Assembly: GCA_963969395.1 (NCBI GenBank)
Contig: OZ017796.1
Coordinates: forward strand, 21,144,501 to 21,208,500
Direction of reading: 5' to 3'
Length of the DNA stretch: 64,000 nt
DNA from: Pseudoscleropodium purum
Lineage: Eukaryota > Streptophyta > Bryopsida > Hypnales > Brachytheciaceae
Part shown: one piece after another, positions 11,760 to 25,264 of the stretch
Layout of the letters: every line of letters starts with the position of its first letter
Position numbering within the stretch: the first letter of the stretch is position 1
Notes under the pieces: generated by a model
The model's input: the letters and a program-made list of their open reading frames with translations, nothing else
Databases searched by the model: none
What the model was told of the DNA's origin: nothing
Translations under genes and position numbers: made by a program

Positions 11760-14700
11760 CTAGTGTCATTGTATTCTCGATAAGACCGTCTGTGATATTC
11801 TGTATCTGAACGCCGCTGATGTGAACGCCGCTGATGTGAGGACTTGGATCTGTCTCTAAAGTAAGCAGGCTCTTGATGACGAGGATCATCGTGATGAGCT
11901 CTTCTGTGTTGTCCTTCAGTTCTCGCTCGTTTTGTCAACACTCCAACTTCTTTAACTTCATCTTCTGCCCAAGTGATTGTTGGTTCTAGGGACGAGCCGA
12001 AAGACCAATCCGGGCCAAAGCTCTGCAAAAAACCCTAACCCACAATAAATTACAGGAGCAATGAATTAACCAAAATAATAACAAAGTGCCGGAGCGATGC
12101 AGCTTTTCATTCAACGTCAGCACAAAGATTGCACAGAGATCTGCTTTTGCAAAATCAGAGGAAATTTTTCACTCATAGAAGTAACATCTCCAAAGTTTCC
12201 CTATCAGATTCAGAGTTCCTAATGTTAACCTGATAGAGCATTAGATCAATACAAAGATAGTTTCAAATTCATATCGAGTTATTGTTGACTCAATGTTAAC
12301 ACATTAGTTGCAAGTAGAATATCAAATTTATGATTTAAACATCACACTGATATTAAAATGTCAACATTACACTAACATTTACTCGACATGAGGATTGTAT
12401 GAATCTAATGCCCATGAACAACTGTTAGTCAAGATGAGAGTTAGAAAGGTTCGGACCATTGGTGGCTTCTCGGACTCCCAGCCGCTCCTTCTGGGAGAAA
12501 CTGGCATACTCGGTCGTTGATCACTCGAGAACTTAGAAGCTCTTTCATCTCTTTGCCGTAACACTGGTTTGTTGCGTTTTCTGAAAATGTTGATGAGGTC
12601 GTTCATCCACTCAACTCGGGTGGCCTCGAAGAAACAATTTACTTGCCGGGCATCATCAACCAAGTTCCTCCAAAGTCGGCTGTGAGCACATAATGTTGAC
12701 GCGGATCCTAAGATCCACACAGCATGCCTGCCAGGAATATAATATACCGTTGCACATCTTTAGGTTCACTATGAGCCTCATGTCTGTTGATTGGTTCTGC
12801 CATCACTTAGAGAAACACTTGCCATCACTTCAAGATATGCGGATAACTACTCCGGTACTTCATTTATTTAATGCATAAGTGCCCAATTTAAAAATAGAAT
12901 GTCCATTCTGGAAGTGAAGAGTCAATTATAGTAACTTTCATTATATATCTCTATTGTTCAATAATGATTTCTCTTTCTATAGGTACATATTCTTACATTC
13001 TGACTGATTTACTCTAACTCCTGTGGATATGGAAGTCGCCACGTCTGCCAATTTGGCTTTGGGGTCAAATGAGATACCCAAAAGAAGAAGAAAAAAGAAA
13101 ATTCGTCAATTAGACAATGTAGACTTGACCTCACCTGCCACGAGTAAGAGCAACATTCGTTCTGCGTTCATCATCCACGAACCCGATCCTCCCCGAATGA
13201 TTTGCCCGAACAGCAGAGAAGATGATAATATCTGTTTCTTTGCCTTGAAATCCATCAATTGACCTCACCTCAACATCCAAGACGTTTGCACCTGCAGCTT
13301 CTGCACCATAGATTGAGTCACTTCGGCACATTTGGTCTTTGATGAAGGACACTTGGCCACTATAAGGAGAGATCACCCCTACAGTAATGGGCTGCGAGAA
13401 AGATCGTGCTTCTTTAAACTCTGCACAAACTGTCGGAAAACAATATTCAGAATAGGCCCGGTTCCTCAAACAAAAAGTGATGTCTTCTTTTCAAATAGTG
13501 TTGCTAAGCACATGTTCGAACAAAAGAAATCGCATTCATTGGTTTGGTCTGCAGATATTAGAGCTAAATATGTTTCTTCTTTGCTACTCTCCTAGGTTAT
13601 ATCTTTATGTTGAATTACCAGAGTCATGAACACGTCTAATCAAATGAAGAACGAGTTCGGCCTCAAGGACGTTTTTCTTGCTGGAACCCGCATTTACTTC
13701 TGTACCGTCACCAATATCAATGAAAGCATAAGATCCAAATGTGTCCTTCTGGTACGCAAGTTGTCCATAATTCTCCTTAAGAACGTTATCACCGTTCTTC
13801 AACTTGCGATTGTAGAACTGTTTGTTAGGGAAAGCACTGATTGCTGGATGCATACGGTACTGCACCTCTAAAAGCCGGCATGGATGCCCCAAGGATTGCA
13901 GCCTCTCAAAGAGACTACGCGCATACCCATGTTTCTGCGCAAGCTGACAAAAAACAATTGAAAAAGTAAGGCTAGATGAGCATCAAAGGCATAAGAAGAA
14001 TCTAATAAGAATCAATACCATTTCCATCTAGGATTCAGTCTAAATTTACTGCAAGAAATATTAATCGTACGCAGGGTAAGGCAAAATACCAAGTGTCCTA
14101 TCCACTTTGAGGAAAATTTCACCTGACTCATCACGGTTGCTGGTAGCTGTTTCTGATCTCCAACGAGGACAAGCTGTTTGACATCTTTCATTTGCAAGAC
14201 AATAGCGCTTTCCGCCTCGACCAATTGCGCAGCTTCATCGATAATCACACAGGAAAATGGCACGCCCAGCTTCATTATCCTCAAAGCCGCGGAAGACACC
14301 GTGCTGAATACAAGGCTGGCAGTTTCCAAACACTCAGCTTCCACCCATTCAAATGAAGTAGCTGCTAGTTCTGGGAAAATTGGGACTTCAGACTTAGCTG
14401 TCAGAAGTTCAAGAAGGTTTTGAGATTCCTTCAAGAAATTTTGGCTATATAGAGTGGAAGATTCAAACTTCGTTCCCTGTTCGTTGTGAGCATTCGGGGA
14501 GAATTGAGGAAAATCACCGTCATCACTAATTGGAAAGATTGTTTCCATATTTTCCTCTGGTTCACATACATTTTCCCACGGTTCACCATCGTTGCGTCCC
14601 TCAATTGCAAGAAGTTCAAGAAGCTTACGTATGGAACATGACGCTGCCTTGATCAATTTCATCCTTCGAATACTGAGGTGAGGAGTGGGAAGGTCGTTGC

Positions 14701-17700
14701 AGAGCACTTCACCATGAGCAATGATCTTCAGCCCAAAATTTCGTAGTACATGACGATCGAGAACTCGTTTATCAACTGGGACATCCAGTGTGGATTCCGT
14801 GACGTCATGCAATTGCATCAGAAACGTTACGCACAGGGCTCCCCAGCCACTGTCGGGATGAAGAGCTGCCATAAGACGTTTCACCCTGACTGGCAAAAAA
14901 ATGGCCTCCAAAGCACTTCCCTCTACTGCAAGGCGATCTTCACTACCTAGCATGACAATGTCGCCAAGACGCAAGGGTGTGCAGCGATGAGATTGACCGT
15001 CAGAACTTGAAGCGTGTACAGAATCCCTACAAAAATGCGCCGTCTGAGAACCTTCCACGTCTTGCTGCTTTTGAACCAGAAATCTTCGTGCAGCCTCGTT
15101 CACAGCTGTGTTAGTCGGAGCACAGACCAGGATGCGTGTGCTGGTACACACCATAGGAGATAGCATGGCCGTCAAAGTCGATGTTTTACCTACAGGCAGG
15201 AGACACGTTGACACAGTCATTCAATAAGATAGAGGACACTATGTAGGAGTGTGACTATTGAGAGATCAGTATAGATTTGTGGAAGGATCAGTTTGGGTAC
15301 AAGAGTCAAATCATTATCACTATGTATGAATTTCTTATGCACTTTCAAAGTGGGAGATTGTATGTCACTATATGTTACATTTGACAACCCCATTTCAATT
15401 CAAAGATCAGTGAGCATAGACATTTAGCAAAGTCATGCTTACACCAATTGCTATGAGCCCAACCAGGTGTAAGAAAAACATGAGTTGGAGTTGATACCAG
15501 GGGTTAGTACAGGAGAGGAGATCAGGTCCCTACCATTTTAGGATCCTCTACCTTAACAGATGCAATAATTGTAACAACGCCTCAAAGGAAGAAATGTAAC
15601 AGATTTCAGAGACAAAACTTCACCTGTGCCAGGAGGACCTTGAATGAGCTCCACATTGATACCTTGCTCCCTATTCAATTGCCTGGCGATGAAACTTTGA
15701 ACAGCTTCAGCTTGTGAGAGATTGAGTCGACGGACCTTGTTGCAATACACTTCCAGTTTGGACTGCTCAACTGCATCCAGTGCAGGAGTCTTTGCTGATT
15801 CAATGAACTGCCAAGCGATTCAAAACGTGTTAGGGTTCACAAACAACAAAAAAAAGTTCTTCAAACTCATCATCCGCCAGATGTCAGCAATATGTCGCTT
15901 TAGAATGTAGCTTACAGGTTTGCAAGCAGTGGCTATCGATACGGGGTGAAATAGAGGAGACTTATTAGCAAGTAGTGCAAGCATGACCTGGCTAAACGTC
16001 TATGGCCATTGATCTTTGAATGGAAATGTTTGTCTACTGTCACTTACAGCACCCTGCATCCCCCCACTTAAGGATTGCATAAAAAATTCTTACGTAGTGA
16101 TAAAATTTGATCCCAGCAGATTTGGCTCCTGCACACAAAGTGATATCTCCACAACTCTACCCTGATCTCCCCAAAACAAGACTCCTACATGTGCTTAAAG
16201 TACACAAAACAATTGCCCTACCCGTGTCATGAACATGGGGATAAACGGTGCCTAGCCATTTCAGAACGACAAGTTCTTCTCAATGGACCAAACATGAAGT
16301 TACCTGAGGAGGTTCCTGATAAGTGGCGATATATTCTGTCAGAGGTGTGTTTGCAGGCTGATGAAGGGAGTCCCATATCCGTTGACATGTAACGATGCTT
16401 TCCAGTCTCACAGCATACCAGATCTGGTCTTCTCGCACAATCTCCTTATACACTGGTCCGTGAGTGGTGGCGTATATTATGACCTCAAACGATGACCCGG
16501 ACATCTGTCCTCTCTGCACAACTCCTAAAGTGCAACATGCACCAGTCTGGGTCAATAATTCTCCTGGGCTCTGCGGTGAGAAGGTGGCAAGAAGCACAAT
16601 GTCGGAAGCGGCTGGACGATACGTTTTCGTCTGTTTAGACCACCTGAATGCGTCCTTCTCAATTTTGCAGTTGATTCTCCGTAAGCCGTTTTTTAATTTG
16701 TTGATTTGTCGTACATCGGTGTCAACCATGATCCCTGTACATGCCATGTCCGATATCTTCAACAAATTCTGTTGAATCTGCGCACGGGTTTCTTCCAACA
16801 GCCACTGGCTGAGAAGCTCCATGTAGGACTCTACCTTGGTGTGTCGAAGTGGGATTGGCAATATCTGAAAAAAAATACGTATTATTTATACACCATTTTA
16901 CGAATTCCAGCCAAATGGCTAAAAGGTGCTTCTGGGAGCAATTAACCATAAGTACAGGATTTGCAAAAAAAATGGAAATTGAACCAAAAGATGTATTAAA
17001 TATAATAAGTTGCTGCAACTTCATTCAAAAATCCAGAACATCCTACCAAAACGTAAAGGGCTGAAGTAATTTCGCTAACTTCGAAGAAACAAATCATCAC
17101 GATTGCTATGGTCGGGGAGAATAAAACCACTGCGGAATAAAATCAGCCTGATAGGACGTAGCAGCGAATGCAATGGATTTCCAAAATTGTGCCAGAGAAG
17201 CCAAATTTTTGCAAGAATCTTTGCAAACTGGCTAGAATACTCAAACAAATATGGCTATCATAAGTTAAGGCTGTTGAAATCTGGCGAATCTTGAAAACAT
17301 CACAACATCAATGCCTGAGATTAAGGAGCGCGGAGAAGCAGAAGAACAATGAAGAACGAAATCAACAGGGAATGCCAGAGTAATTCTGCTCACTTTGAAA
17401 GAACATCACATCATGAGATTATGGACCACGGAGATGAAGAAGAACAATGCGGAACAAAATTAATTGAGAATTCCAAAGGTATCGATGTTCCACGCCTTTA
17501 CCTCGTCTGGAGACCGAGCCGCTAACAAATCCCGGACACTCCATATCAAAACGCGGCCCAGAAGCTCCTGCTTGCACAGAAATTCATGCCCCTGAAACCG
17601 CTTCTCCAACTCCCTGTCCACAATCTCGGGCTCTTTACTCGCAATTCCCTCTCTCTCTACTTTCGAAATTTTCGCCATTTGCCAGTTCGTCGGCTGATCC

Positions 17701-17999
17701 AACACTTGCACTGGAATCTCCCCTCCGTACTGTCGCAATACCCACAGTCTCTTATTGTCCAAAGTGTACCAGCTGCCATTGTACTCAATCACACGAATTC
17801 GAGGTATGTCCTGAACCTGGACTTCCCCGAAATTCAAACCCCGAAACAAACTCTGCACCGATTCATCGCCTCGCGGTCGCGACACAACGCCATCATCCCC
17901 GACGGCATTGGACCTAGGCGCCCCTCGCTGGAAGAAAAACGGAATCCTCTCCTCGGTGTGATTGATACACTTCGCTTCCATCCACTGAACCTCACCCAT
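11760..17999 (-). CDS. SEN1/UPF1-like superfamily 1 helicase (3' end open)
   Basis: Predicted RNA/DNA helicase of the Sen1/IGHMBP2/UPF1 group, acting in the nucleus on RNA or R-loops by family analogy. Exons by GT-AG and phase: 17999-17502, 16864-16304, 15807-15624, 15189-14123, 13943-13619, 13429-13135, 12727-about 12457, 12022-11760; about 1,155 residues. Motifs in order: LNLSQAEAV (Q motif), GPPGTGKT near 410-417 split by an intron, VCAPTNTAVNEA (Ia), IIDEAAQ near 730 (Walker B), GDQKQLPATV (III), QYRMHP (IV), VGVISPYSGQV, DGFQGKETDIII (V), NVALTRGR (VI). Residues about 1-166 hold a region with SWYTLDNKRLW that I recognise only as plant-type; the tail is Arg/His/Ser-rich. The exon 7 donor (GTCCGA) is weak but is the plausible phase-compatible choice. 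The last placed exon ends in a perfect AG/GTAAGT donor, so a further exon is expected downstream. The start ATG at 17999 follows an in-frame stop at about 18056. Confidence 0.88.
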
Positions 18000-18272
18000 G
18001 ATCAATGCAAAGCCAAACCTCGAAATGCAAAGCCACAGGGGAGAATTGGCAAGCTATGGAGGCCAGAGACAAGACATTGTATGAAAAAATGAGGCGAAAC
18101 GGGGGAAATTAAGTCGGTGACAAAGGCGAGAAACAAGCAAAACAATGCAACACAGTTTGCGCTGACAATCTACAACATCGAATCAGTACAGGGAAGAACA
18201 GAAGAGCTTGAAGCCTGCGAGGCGAGCCACGGAGAAGCAGAAGTGTACCTCGGGAGAAGCTGAATGAATGAA

Positions 18273-18278
18273 TTTATA
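18273..18278 (-). promoter_or_regulatory. Possible TATA box of the helicase gene
   Basis: TATAAA on the minus strand lies about 275 bp upstream of the helicase ATG, in a locally GC-richer stretch that ends near 18370. The position fits a core promoter with a 5' UTR of roughly 240 bp. No other element supports it. Confidence 0.35.
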
Positions 18279-18439
18279 TGGATGAATAAGAGGCAAACGG
18301 CGGCGCTTTCATTGCAGCGCGGAGTGGATGTGACTGGACATCGCGGGTGGGACCCTATGCGAGCAGGTGCTGTTAGTTAGTTACTAGTACATAAATAGAG
18401 GGATGAATTAGTGAGTACTCATGGAATGTAATCCGGGGT

Positions 18440-21400
18440 TATCCCCTAAATGTCCTCACTCATGCCTTCGATTTGAAGTTTTAGGAAGATGTATTATAAC
18501 TAGCAACTTAGACAAATAATTTGGTATTCACTTGTAAATAAGAATTGTAGTCTTTAGATTTTGAATAATATATGTGTACTTAGATTTATTATTGGTGTCA
18601 CCAATATAGTTATAAATAACATTTATATTTGGAAATACATACTTCTTTTTAATATGTAGATATAAATTTTTGTAGCTTAATTTTATAACCAGGAAGCTTT
18701 TTTCATTTCTATTTAGTAGAATTTCCATCATCATATTATTCTAATATTGAATACTATCATATGCACTAAATGTATCAATCATGCCATTCACTAATGGTTT
18801 TATTTATTTTTGCTACAAAAATTAGTTTAGTCTTTATGAAGTGACAATGAATGCACTCTTCCTAAAATTTCAAAAAATACCATCAATCTAATGGCTTAAA
18901 TTTATATACAAAGACTATAAAAAAATTCTTTGAATTCCATTAATACATTTGAATATTTAAAATTTATTTTATACTTTTATCCATTCATATAGAAAATCCT
19001 TTCATTAAAAAAAAATTATAATTAATTTGGATTTATATAATAGGTAGTTAAGGATGAGACTTGCTAGATGTTTATATTTTTCTACAATTTTTTTTTTTTA
19101 GAAATATTGAACTAAACTTGTAATAATTGAATAAAAATATGTTATACATGCTCTAGATGAAATTTTTTGTAATTTCAATAGTCTAAATATAATTACATGT
19201 AACGGTTTATTAAAAGTGTTCCATAGGCACTTAGCAAGTTGAATACTAGTTGATCAAATAATTATTAAATTAAAAAAGAGGGATTTGGCATCTATTTTTT
19301 AAATTATAATAATTTTAACTCTTCGAAACTCAATTTGTTTAAAATTTAGCTACTTGCCTCATGCAAAAGTGTCTCACAAAGCTTAATGGTTATAAAGATG
19401 AAAAGACAAACTCTTTATACAAGTGGGGTGGTAAGAGAAAAATTAGGGTTTATATAAATGGGGTGATAGGGCTATTTAAATTAAAATTTGTAGGAGCTCA
19501 ACCACTCATAATTAGTTCAAAAGTGAGAATTGTGATCAAAGTAGAATTTTAACCTCATTTAGGCATAGTAGAATATATTTTTCAAAAAAACTTTTGAGAT
19601 TTTGAGACTCCAATTATAAGTTATAGACAAAGTTTTGGAGAGGATTAGAAGGGACATTTTCTATGACATTTTCAAACATCTTCTCTAAATTTTGTCCACT
19701 TTGGGGGAGGCTCAAAATCACAAAAAAAATTTGGAGATGAAATTTATTTTAATTCCCAATTTTTTCTAATTCAAAATATTTTGAAATATATTATTCTACC
19801 ATGCCAAAATGAAGTCTAAAATTCTACTTTGAATACAATTTCTTCATTTTGACAATGATTAGTAAAGCTCTCATCTTCAAATTATCCCATATCCTTTGAA
19901 GAGTCATAATGGACAATGAATTTCATTATAAAAATTACCTCTCTAAATTTTATTCACACCAAATGTTATATAGGTGATTACTTTATTTCCTTCATTTTTC
20001 CATCAAATATTTTCTTAGTGCAACATGGTCAAATGATGGATCAACATTAAATATTTGAATAAAAAACAATCGTTTTTCAACATTTCTTAACTTTAATTTT
20101 GTTGATTTTGACTATTGAAGTCGTTAATTTCTAAAAGAATTTGACTTCAATTTGTGGTATTATTTATTTTAACTTACTATCAACTTACAATAGCCTAACT
20201 AGATATCACTTGAAATATTTCAAGTTAAAGATGAACAATAATTTTAGAAAATTGATAGCTGTCACATGTATTTAGACCTTTACTAGTTACTAAAATCTCA
20301 ATATTTTAAGTTACGTGGTGTATTACAACTATTGAAACTGACATTCCAATTGATTTTCAATTGTTTAAACTATTTGATTTGGAATTAGGCATGAAGTTGC
20401 AATTAAAAAGCACTTAGAGACTCTTGAAAAGCATAGATGATTATATAGACTCCAAAAAAATAAAGTAATAGGATGGCAATTGAAAGTCTTTGTGCTACTC
20501 TTTAATCCCCTTGCATATAACTAAACAATTCCTTCAACTCATTGCTTTATTGGTGAAATTTGTATTCAACAAGCTATAGTGATGATAAAGATTGCTATTA
20601 TGTGAACCTAAAAGTGTGAGCATATAAGCCCAAAAAACTATACACTATATTATAGGTGTTTATATTATAGAAACCTTCTATAATAGTGTAACTATAATAT
20701 AGGTGTTTATATTATATATATACATGCTCAAAGCTCACATGCTCATGTACTAGTAGTGTTGTAGTAGTGACACTTCAAATGAAGTATAAATTGAGGTTAA
20801 TGTTTGTTTTTTAAATCTTGGAGGAATTTTACTCTTTCTTACACCACATTGGTCCCATAAATAATTTCAATTGACATTAGACTACATTGTGGCCTAAAAT
20901 ATTGTATAACAATTAAAAATTGTAGATGCCTCAATTATGTCCTTTTATTTTAAAAGAATGAAGTTATTTATATCCAACATTCTATTTTAATTTCATTTTT
21001 TTCATTTTTTTATATTAGAATTTCCATCAATTTTGTATAGGTGAATTTTAAACAAATGCACGTTTGATTGCCTCTAAAGTGAACCAACCTATCGTACTTA
21101 TTGGCAACTTTAGATGCTTGCCAAAATTAGATTTTAATTCTTTTTTCCACAATATATTCTATTGTGATGAATTAGATAGCACAAAATGTTATTATCAAAA
21201 ATTTGAATGAATTTGTGTAGATGTGGCAACAATCCAAAACATTGAAGTTTGGATATCCTCCAATTGCTTAAAAATGCCCTAAAATTGCACACATCATTGA
21301 AACATGTAACATTAGGTAATCTATTCAAACAAATTATGTTCTTGAAAGGTATTCATCTATGTATAGATTTTAAACACACATTTTGAAGAATCAATGTCCT

Positions 21401-24285
21401 CTACTCAAGGTTTGGTGTGTAATCTTTTTATAATGGGCCCAATTTAGATTTCTAAACAATCAATGTTTTATACACAAATGTTTGAGGTTTCATATTCTAT
21501 ACAATATTGCGTGATTTTCTATGCTTAAAACCAATGTTCTATCATTTTTGAGCTCCATCACATCAACAAATGATGAAGAAAGTTTTGAACTTGTTGAATC
21601 TAAGAACTCAGTTATTATTATGTGGCCTTTTCCAATTTTTTTTTATCATTATTAGAGCAAACAATATGAAGAAACATATGGCATAAATCTTTTAATCCAC
21701 ACAATTTTCTTACAAAACATTTTAAATATGTTTACATTATTATTTCAACTAAAATATATGTAGCAAACATACACTAAATACTCTATGCAAATAATAGTTG
21801 TGACTATAAGAGCACATGTATTATGAGTGAGCTTTTAAGATTTCAAAAAATAGGATTGTGTAAGATGAGGTTCAATTTTTCTCATTGCAAATTGTTGCCA
21901 AATGCTATACAAATTTACTCATGCTCTGATCTAATAGCTATTCTAGCAATCAGTTATAAGCCTTCTAATGCTAATTGATTGGAAGTTGACTATACAAGTT
22001 AATTTCAAAATTTGACGTGTGCACTATAAGTTGGAAAAGCATATCCTTGAAATACCTATATTTAAGGAAAAGACAACAAGGGTTAGCTTTGCCCCACCTT
22101 AAGATAGACAAGCATTCTAAAATATATACAAAGACTTGCACAAAGAGACTTGGCAATAAACTTCACAACATAATTTCTCCTCATACAAACTCTTCTTTAT
22201 ACACACTTCTCTTTGTACAAGTGCCTCTACTTCTAAGCTCTAGTCAAATGCAACTATATGAAAAAAATTTAATTGGCATTGATCAAATTGACATCATAGC
22301 TCCTCTACCTTAGAGTGCCTCAATCTAAGACAAAAATGTGAGTGGCAATAAAATAGTAGGAGGAACACAACAAAAACAAGATAAAAATGATGAGTTGAAA
22401 GTTTTTGAAGAAATCAACCAAAGGTAATATTGGGATGAATTGTCATAGATGATATTCTCAAATTATTCATTCACTATGAGATGAGCCATGTAAAATTAGA
22501 CACCTAGGCATCTTATGATTGAGGATACTCAATTTAAGGTATGTCTACTATACTATCCAAAGTTTCTTGAGAGGCCTTTATCATTGGAATAATCTTCCTC
22601 AATCCATATATTAGCATTGGCTATATTAGTGCTATCCATAATTTTTAATTCTTTTGTATATAAAATTTTATAATTTTATCTCTATATAAATTTTTACCCC
22701 TAAAATATATGAAGAAGTCACTCTTTTGTAATATAGAAAATGATTGATATGAAATCTTTGGATATTTTAAAAGAGAAACATACATAAAAAGCACATTCAC
22801 GGAATATTACAAGCTATTGTCAAAATATTTTGTAGATATTTAAAAAAAAAAATTAGATAACCCTATTTTTTCCTAAAAAACATATATCTCTTACTTCCAA
22901 AAAATAAACAATCTCCTTGGGAGTAGGGAGGCACTAGTGAAAAATGTAGAAACTATGTGTAATAAAATATAGGGTCTTATATATATTCATTGTAGGTAAA
23001 TTTTGTAAACAAATTACATGTATTATAGGGTGCCTTAAAAGTGTGAAATATGATTATGTGTAATATAAGTTTGGGCATAATACTATAAAATTATGTGAAC
23101 ATTTAATATAAAATAGTATATACTAAATAGGATAGTAGGTTATACAAGCTTTATAACAGTGAGTAGGGATGAGAAATTTACTTTCCATCAAATTATGGAT
23201 GTATTTTAAATCAAATACTTTACCAAATCGCCTAAATTTCAGCACATGATAAGTATCCAATATAGTATCTAAAGTAAAGTATTCCAAGTGCATTATTGAA
23301 TGATTCGATTTAAATTTCTATTGACAAGTCATGGGAAGGATAATGCAATGAGCTTGTTGGCTTGTTTGGAACTCCTCTAGGGTTCTTGCTACTTTGGAAT
23401 GGTCCACACCAATGTTGATTCACTTTGGAGTTTCATTTTATTATCAGGGTGTCCCTTCGCTTTATTTCAGAATTTTTGGAAATTGTTGAATCAATTTATC
23501 TTAAAAATTTTAATGACATACTCCATTGTGTTCTTGAACACAAATAGTGTATATGTTCATTGTTTGTTTATATTTTTACACAATACACCCATGCTTATAT
23601 TGCCCTTTCAATTTGTGTTTGGTTTACTCTTTTACTCTTCATATCATTTCAACTTGGCTCATAGTATTGCACACTTTCACAACTATTGGATACAAAGAAA
23701 AAATGGGGGACAAAAAAAATAGGGGATGAGGGAAAATGGGGTGTAAGTAATATAGAGTACCTTAAAATGACTCCTTCAACAAATGATAAATAACAATAGG
23801 GCACCCTAAAATACAAAAATTCACCTTTATTTAAAAAAATACCATACCTTATATTCTATTTTCCAAGGTAAATAGCCCCCCAATAAATAGATCATTATCA
23901 TAGGTGTATGCAAAATATAAGAGAGAAAACACCCCCAAAACAATAGCATGTCTTTGATTGCATACAATTTTCTAAGTGAATACTAGTGAACCCCTTAGAG
24001 AATACATTAAAAAATCAAGCACATTAAAAAATATTGAATGATAGTAACTTAAACCAAAGTTACAGAACAATGAAAACATGCTCCAGCCAAAGACTAAATG
24101 GTATCTTTTATACCTAGCTTTATTAATATTCTAAAATAGAGATTATAATATAACAAATATTTGACCATCATATATTTAGATTTTATTTTTTGAGAAAATT
24201 TATCATAGTGTATGCTACACTTTCAAAATTAGAAACATTTATCTATAGTAGCCTAGTTATTAGTCTAGGAAAATCATTGAAATGA
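18440..24285. other. Long AT-rich spacer with repeat remnants
   Basis: No gene supported. The frames at 22017-22313 (plus), 21134-21328 (minus) and a hydrophobic one at 23399-23722 (plus) have no recognisable motif. Around 19600-19720 is a phrase order (ACTCCAATTATAAGTTATAGACA ... TTCTCTAAATTTTGTCC) that matches the palindromic centre of the foldback elements at 480-560 and 8640-8720, so a diverged third relative is likely there. A CACTAGTGAAAAATG end-like word occurs at 22933. Confidence 0.45.
20640..20765. repeat. Palindromic AT repeat, inverted relative at 56350-56570
   Basis: ATAGAAACCTTCTATAATAG and ATATAGGTGTTTATATTATA are found here. The inverted equivalents TATAATATAAACACCTATAA and ATAGAAGGTTTCTATAATAT occur at about 56425-56510. 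Both sites carry CTCACATG/CATGTGCTCA-like words and an ACTAGTA motif at the edge. They appear to be two copies of one short repeat in opposite orientation. Confidence 0.5.
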
Positions 24286-24289
24286 TTAA

Positions 24290-25264
24290 CCGCTCACCGC
24301 CCAAGGGGACCAAAAGTGTCCTCACAGAGTTTCAAGTCAAATTCAAAGTGTTGTAACTTTTGCATCTGGCGTCCAAATTCAATAAAACTTGTTCGAAAAA
24401 GTGCACTCTCTCTTCTAATTTATGTGGTAAGAATTTCAGATCAATACAAGCTGTATTGATTTCTTGAAAGTCAGTCGAAGTTCACAGGTTCAATTTGAGT
24501 CCACTAAACTGCATTTGATGGCTGAAACTTTGGGGGGTTGTATCTCCTTCATCCAAATGTTTGTTTTCAATAAAATTTGTTGGGTTATGATCCCATTGAA
24601 GTCTAATTATTGTGGTAAAATTTTCATGTAAATTCAAGTTGTTTTGAATGTTTGGGAGCAATTTGAAGTTCAAAATCCTGACATTTTTAGATTATAGTGA
24701 ACTTCGGCGGCTTGTTTCTTATCCATACAATGTCTGTTTCCAATAAAAAAGAATTGGGGGAAAGTTGCACATACTAGTCTAGTTTGTGTGGCTAAGATTC
24801 CATATCAATCCAAGAAGTTATAAGGGACTGAGAAGCATTTTAGTAGAAAGAGGTTTAGCTTTAGATGTATTTTCTGCAACTTTTCTTGCCTATTTTTTGA
24901 CATTTGCAAGCCATTTTGCAAACACATAGAGTCAATTTATTGATGTTTTATTTCTTCAATGTGTTTGTATGCTAGTTTTGAATCACATTACAGTTTCAAA
25001 TTTTTTCATTTGAGTAAGTTTAGAAATCGAATTTCACCTCCAAGTATGTTGCTAGGAAAATTTCAGCATCTTTTTTCAACACTAAAACATTATAATCTTT
25101 CAATCTATATAGTCAAATGACTCCAAATTTGATTCACATCCTCTCCAACATGTTTACTACAAGATTGTACAATTAAGATCTTTATAACTTAGTGACATTT
25201 ATATCTACATTGCTTCAAAAGCATTGATGTTTTGGAACCCAAAATAGCCTTGGGTGGTGAGGGG
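24290..25264. mobile_element. TTAA-flanked element 1 (975 bp), non-coding
   Basis: TTAA occurs immediately outside both ends (24286-24289 and 25265-25268). The left terminus reads CCGCTCACCGCCCAAGG and the reverse complement of the right terminus reads CCCCTCACCACCCAAGG, a 17-bp inverted repeat with two mismatches. The body is three diverged tandem units and encodes no protein. TTAA duplication with C-rich termini is typical of piggyBac and some Sola-type elements; a PIF/Harbinger element with a TTA or TAA target is an alternative. The class is inference; the TIR and TTAA are seen directly. Confidence 0.75.
24370..24850. repeat. Three diverged tandem units of about 180 bp
   Basis: Units begin near 24372 (TTCAATAAAACTTGTTC), 24568 (TTTTCAATAAAATTTGTT) and 24738 (TTTCCAATAAAAAAGAATT). 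Each continues with a TCTAATT(T/A)(A/T)TGTGGTAA-like or TCTAGTTTGTGTGGCTAA block and a later ATC-CAAG block. They form the internal body of the TTAA-flanked element. Confidence 0.6.

Noticed and set aside
16464..18092. Plus-strand frames over helicase exons
   Set aside because: Antisense to exons with recognised helicase motifs; they have no domain of their own.
23399..23722. Hydrophobic 107-codon frame that could be a membrane protein
   Set aside because: Phe/Leu/Ile/Tyr richness is what AT-rich non-coding DNA gives; no start context, homology or splice partner.
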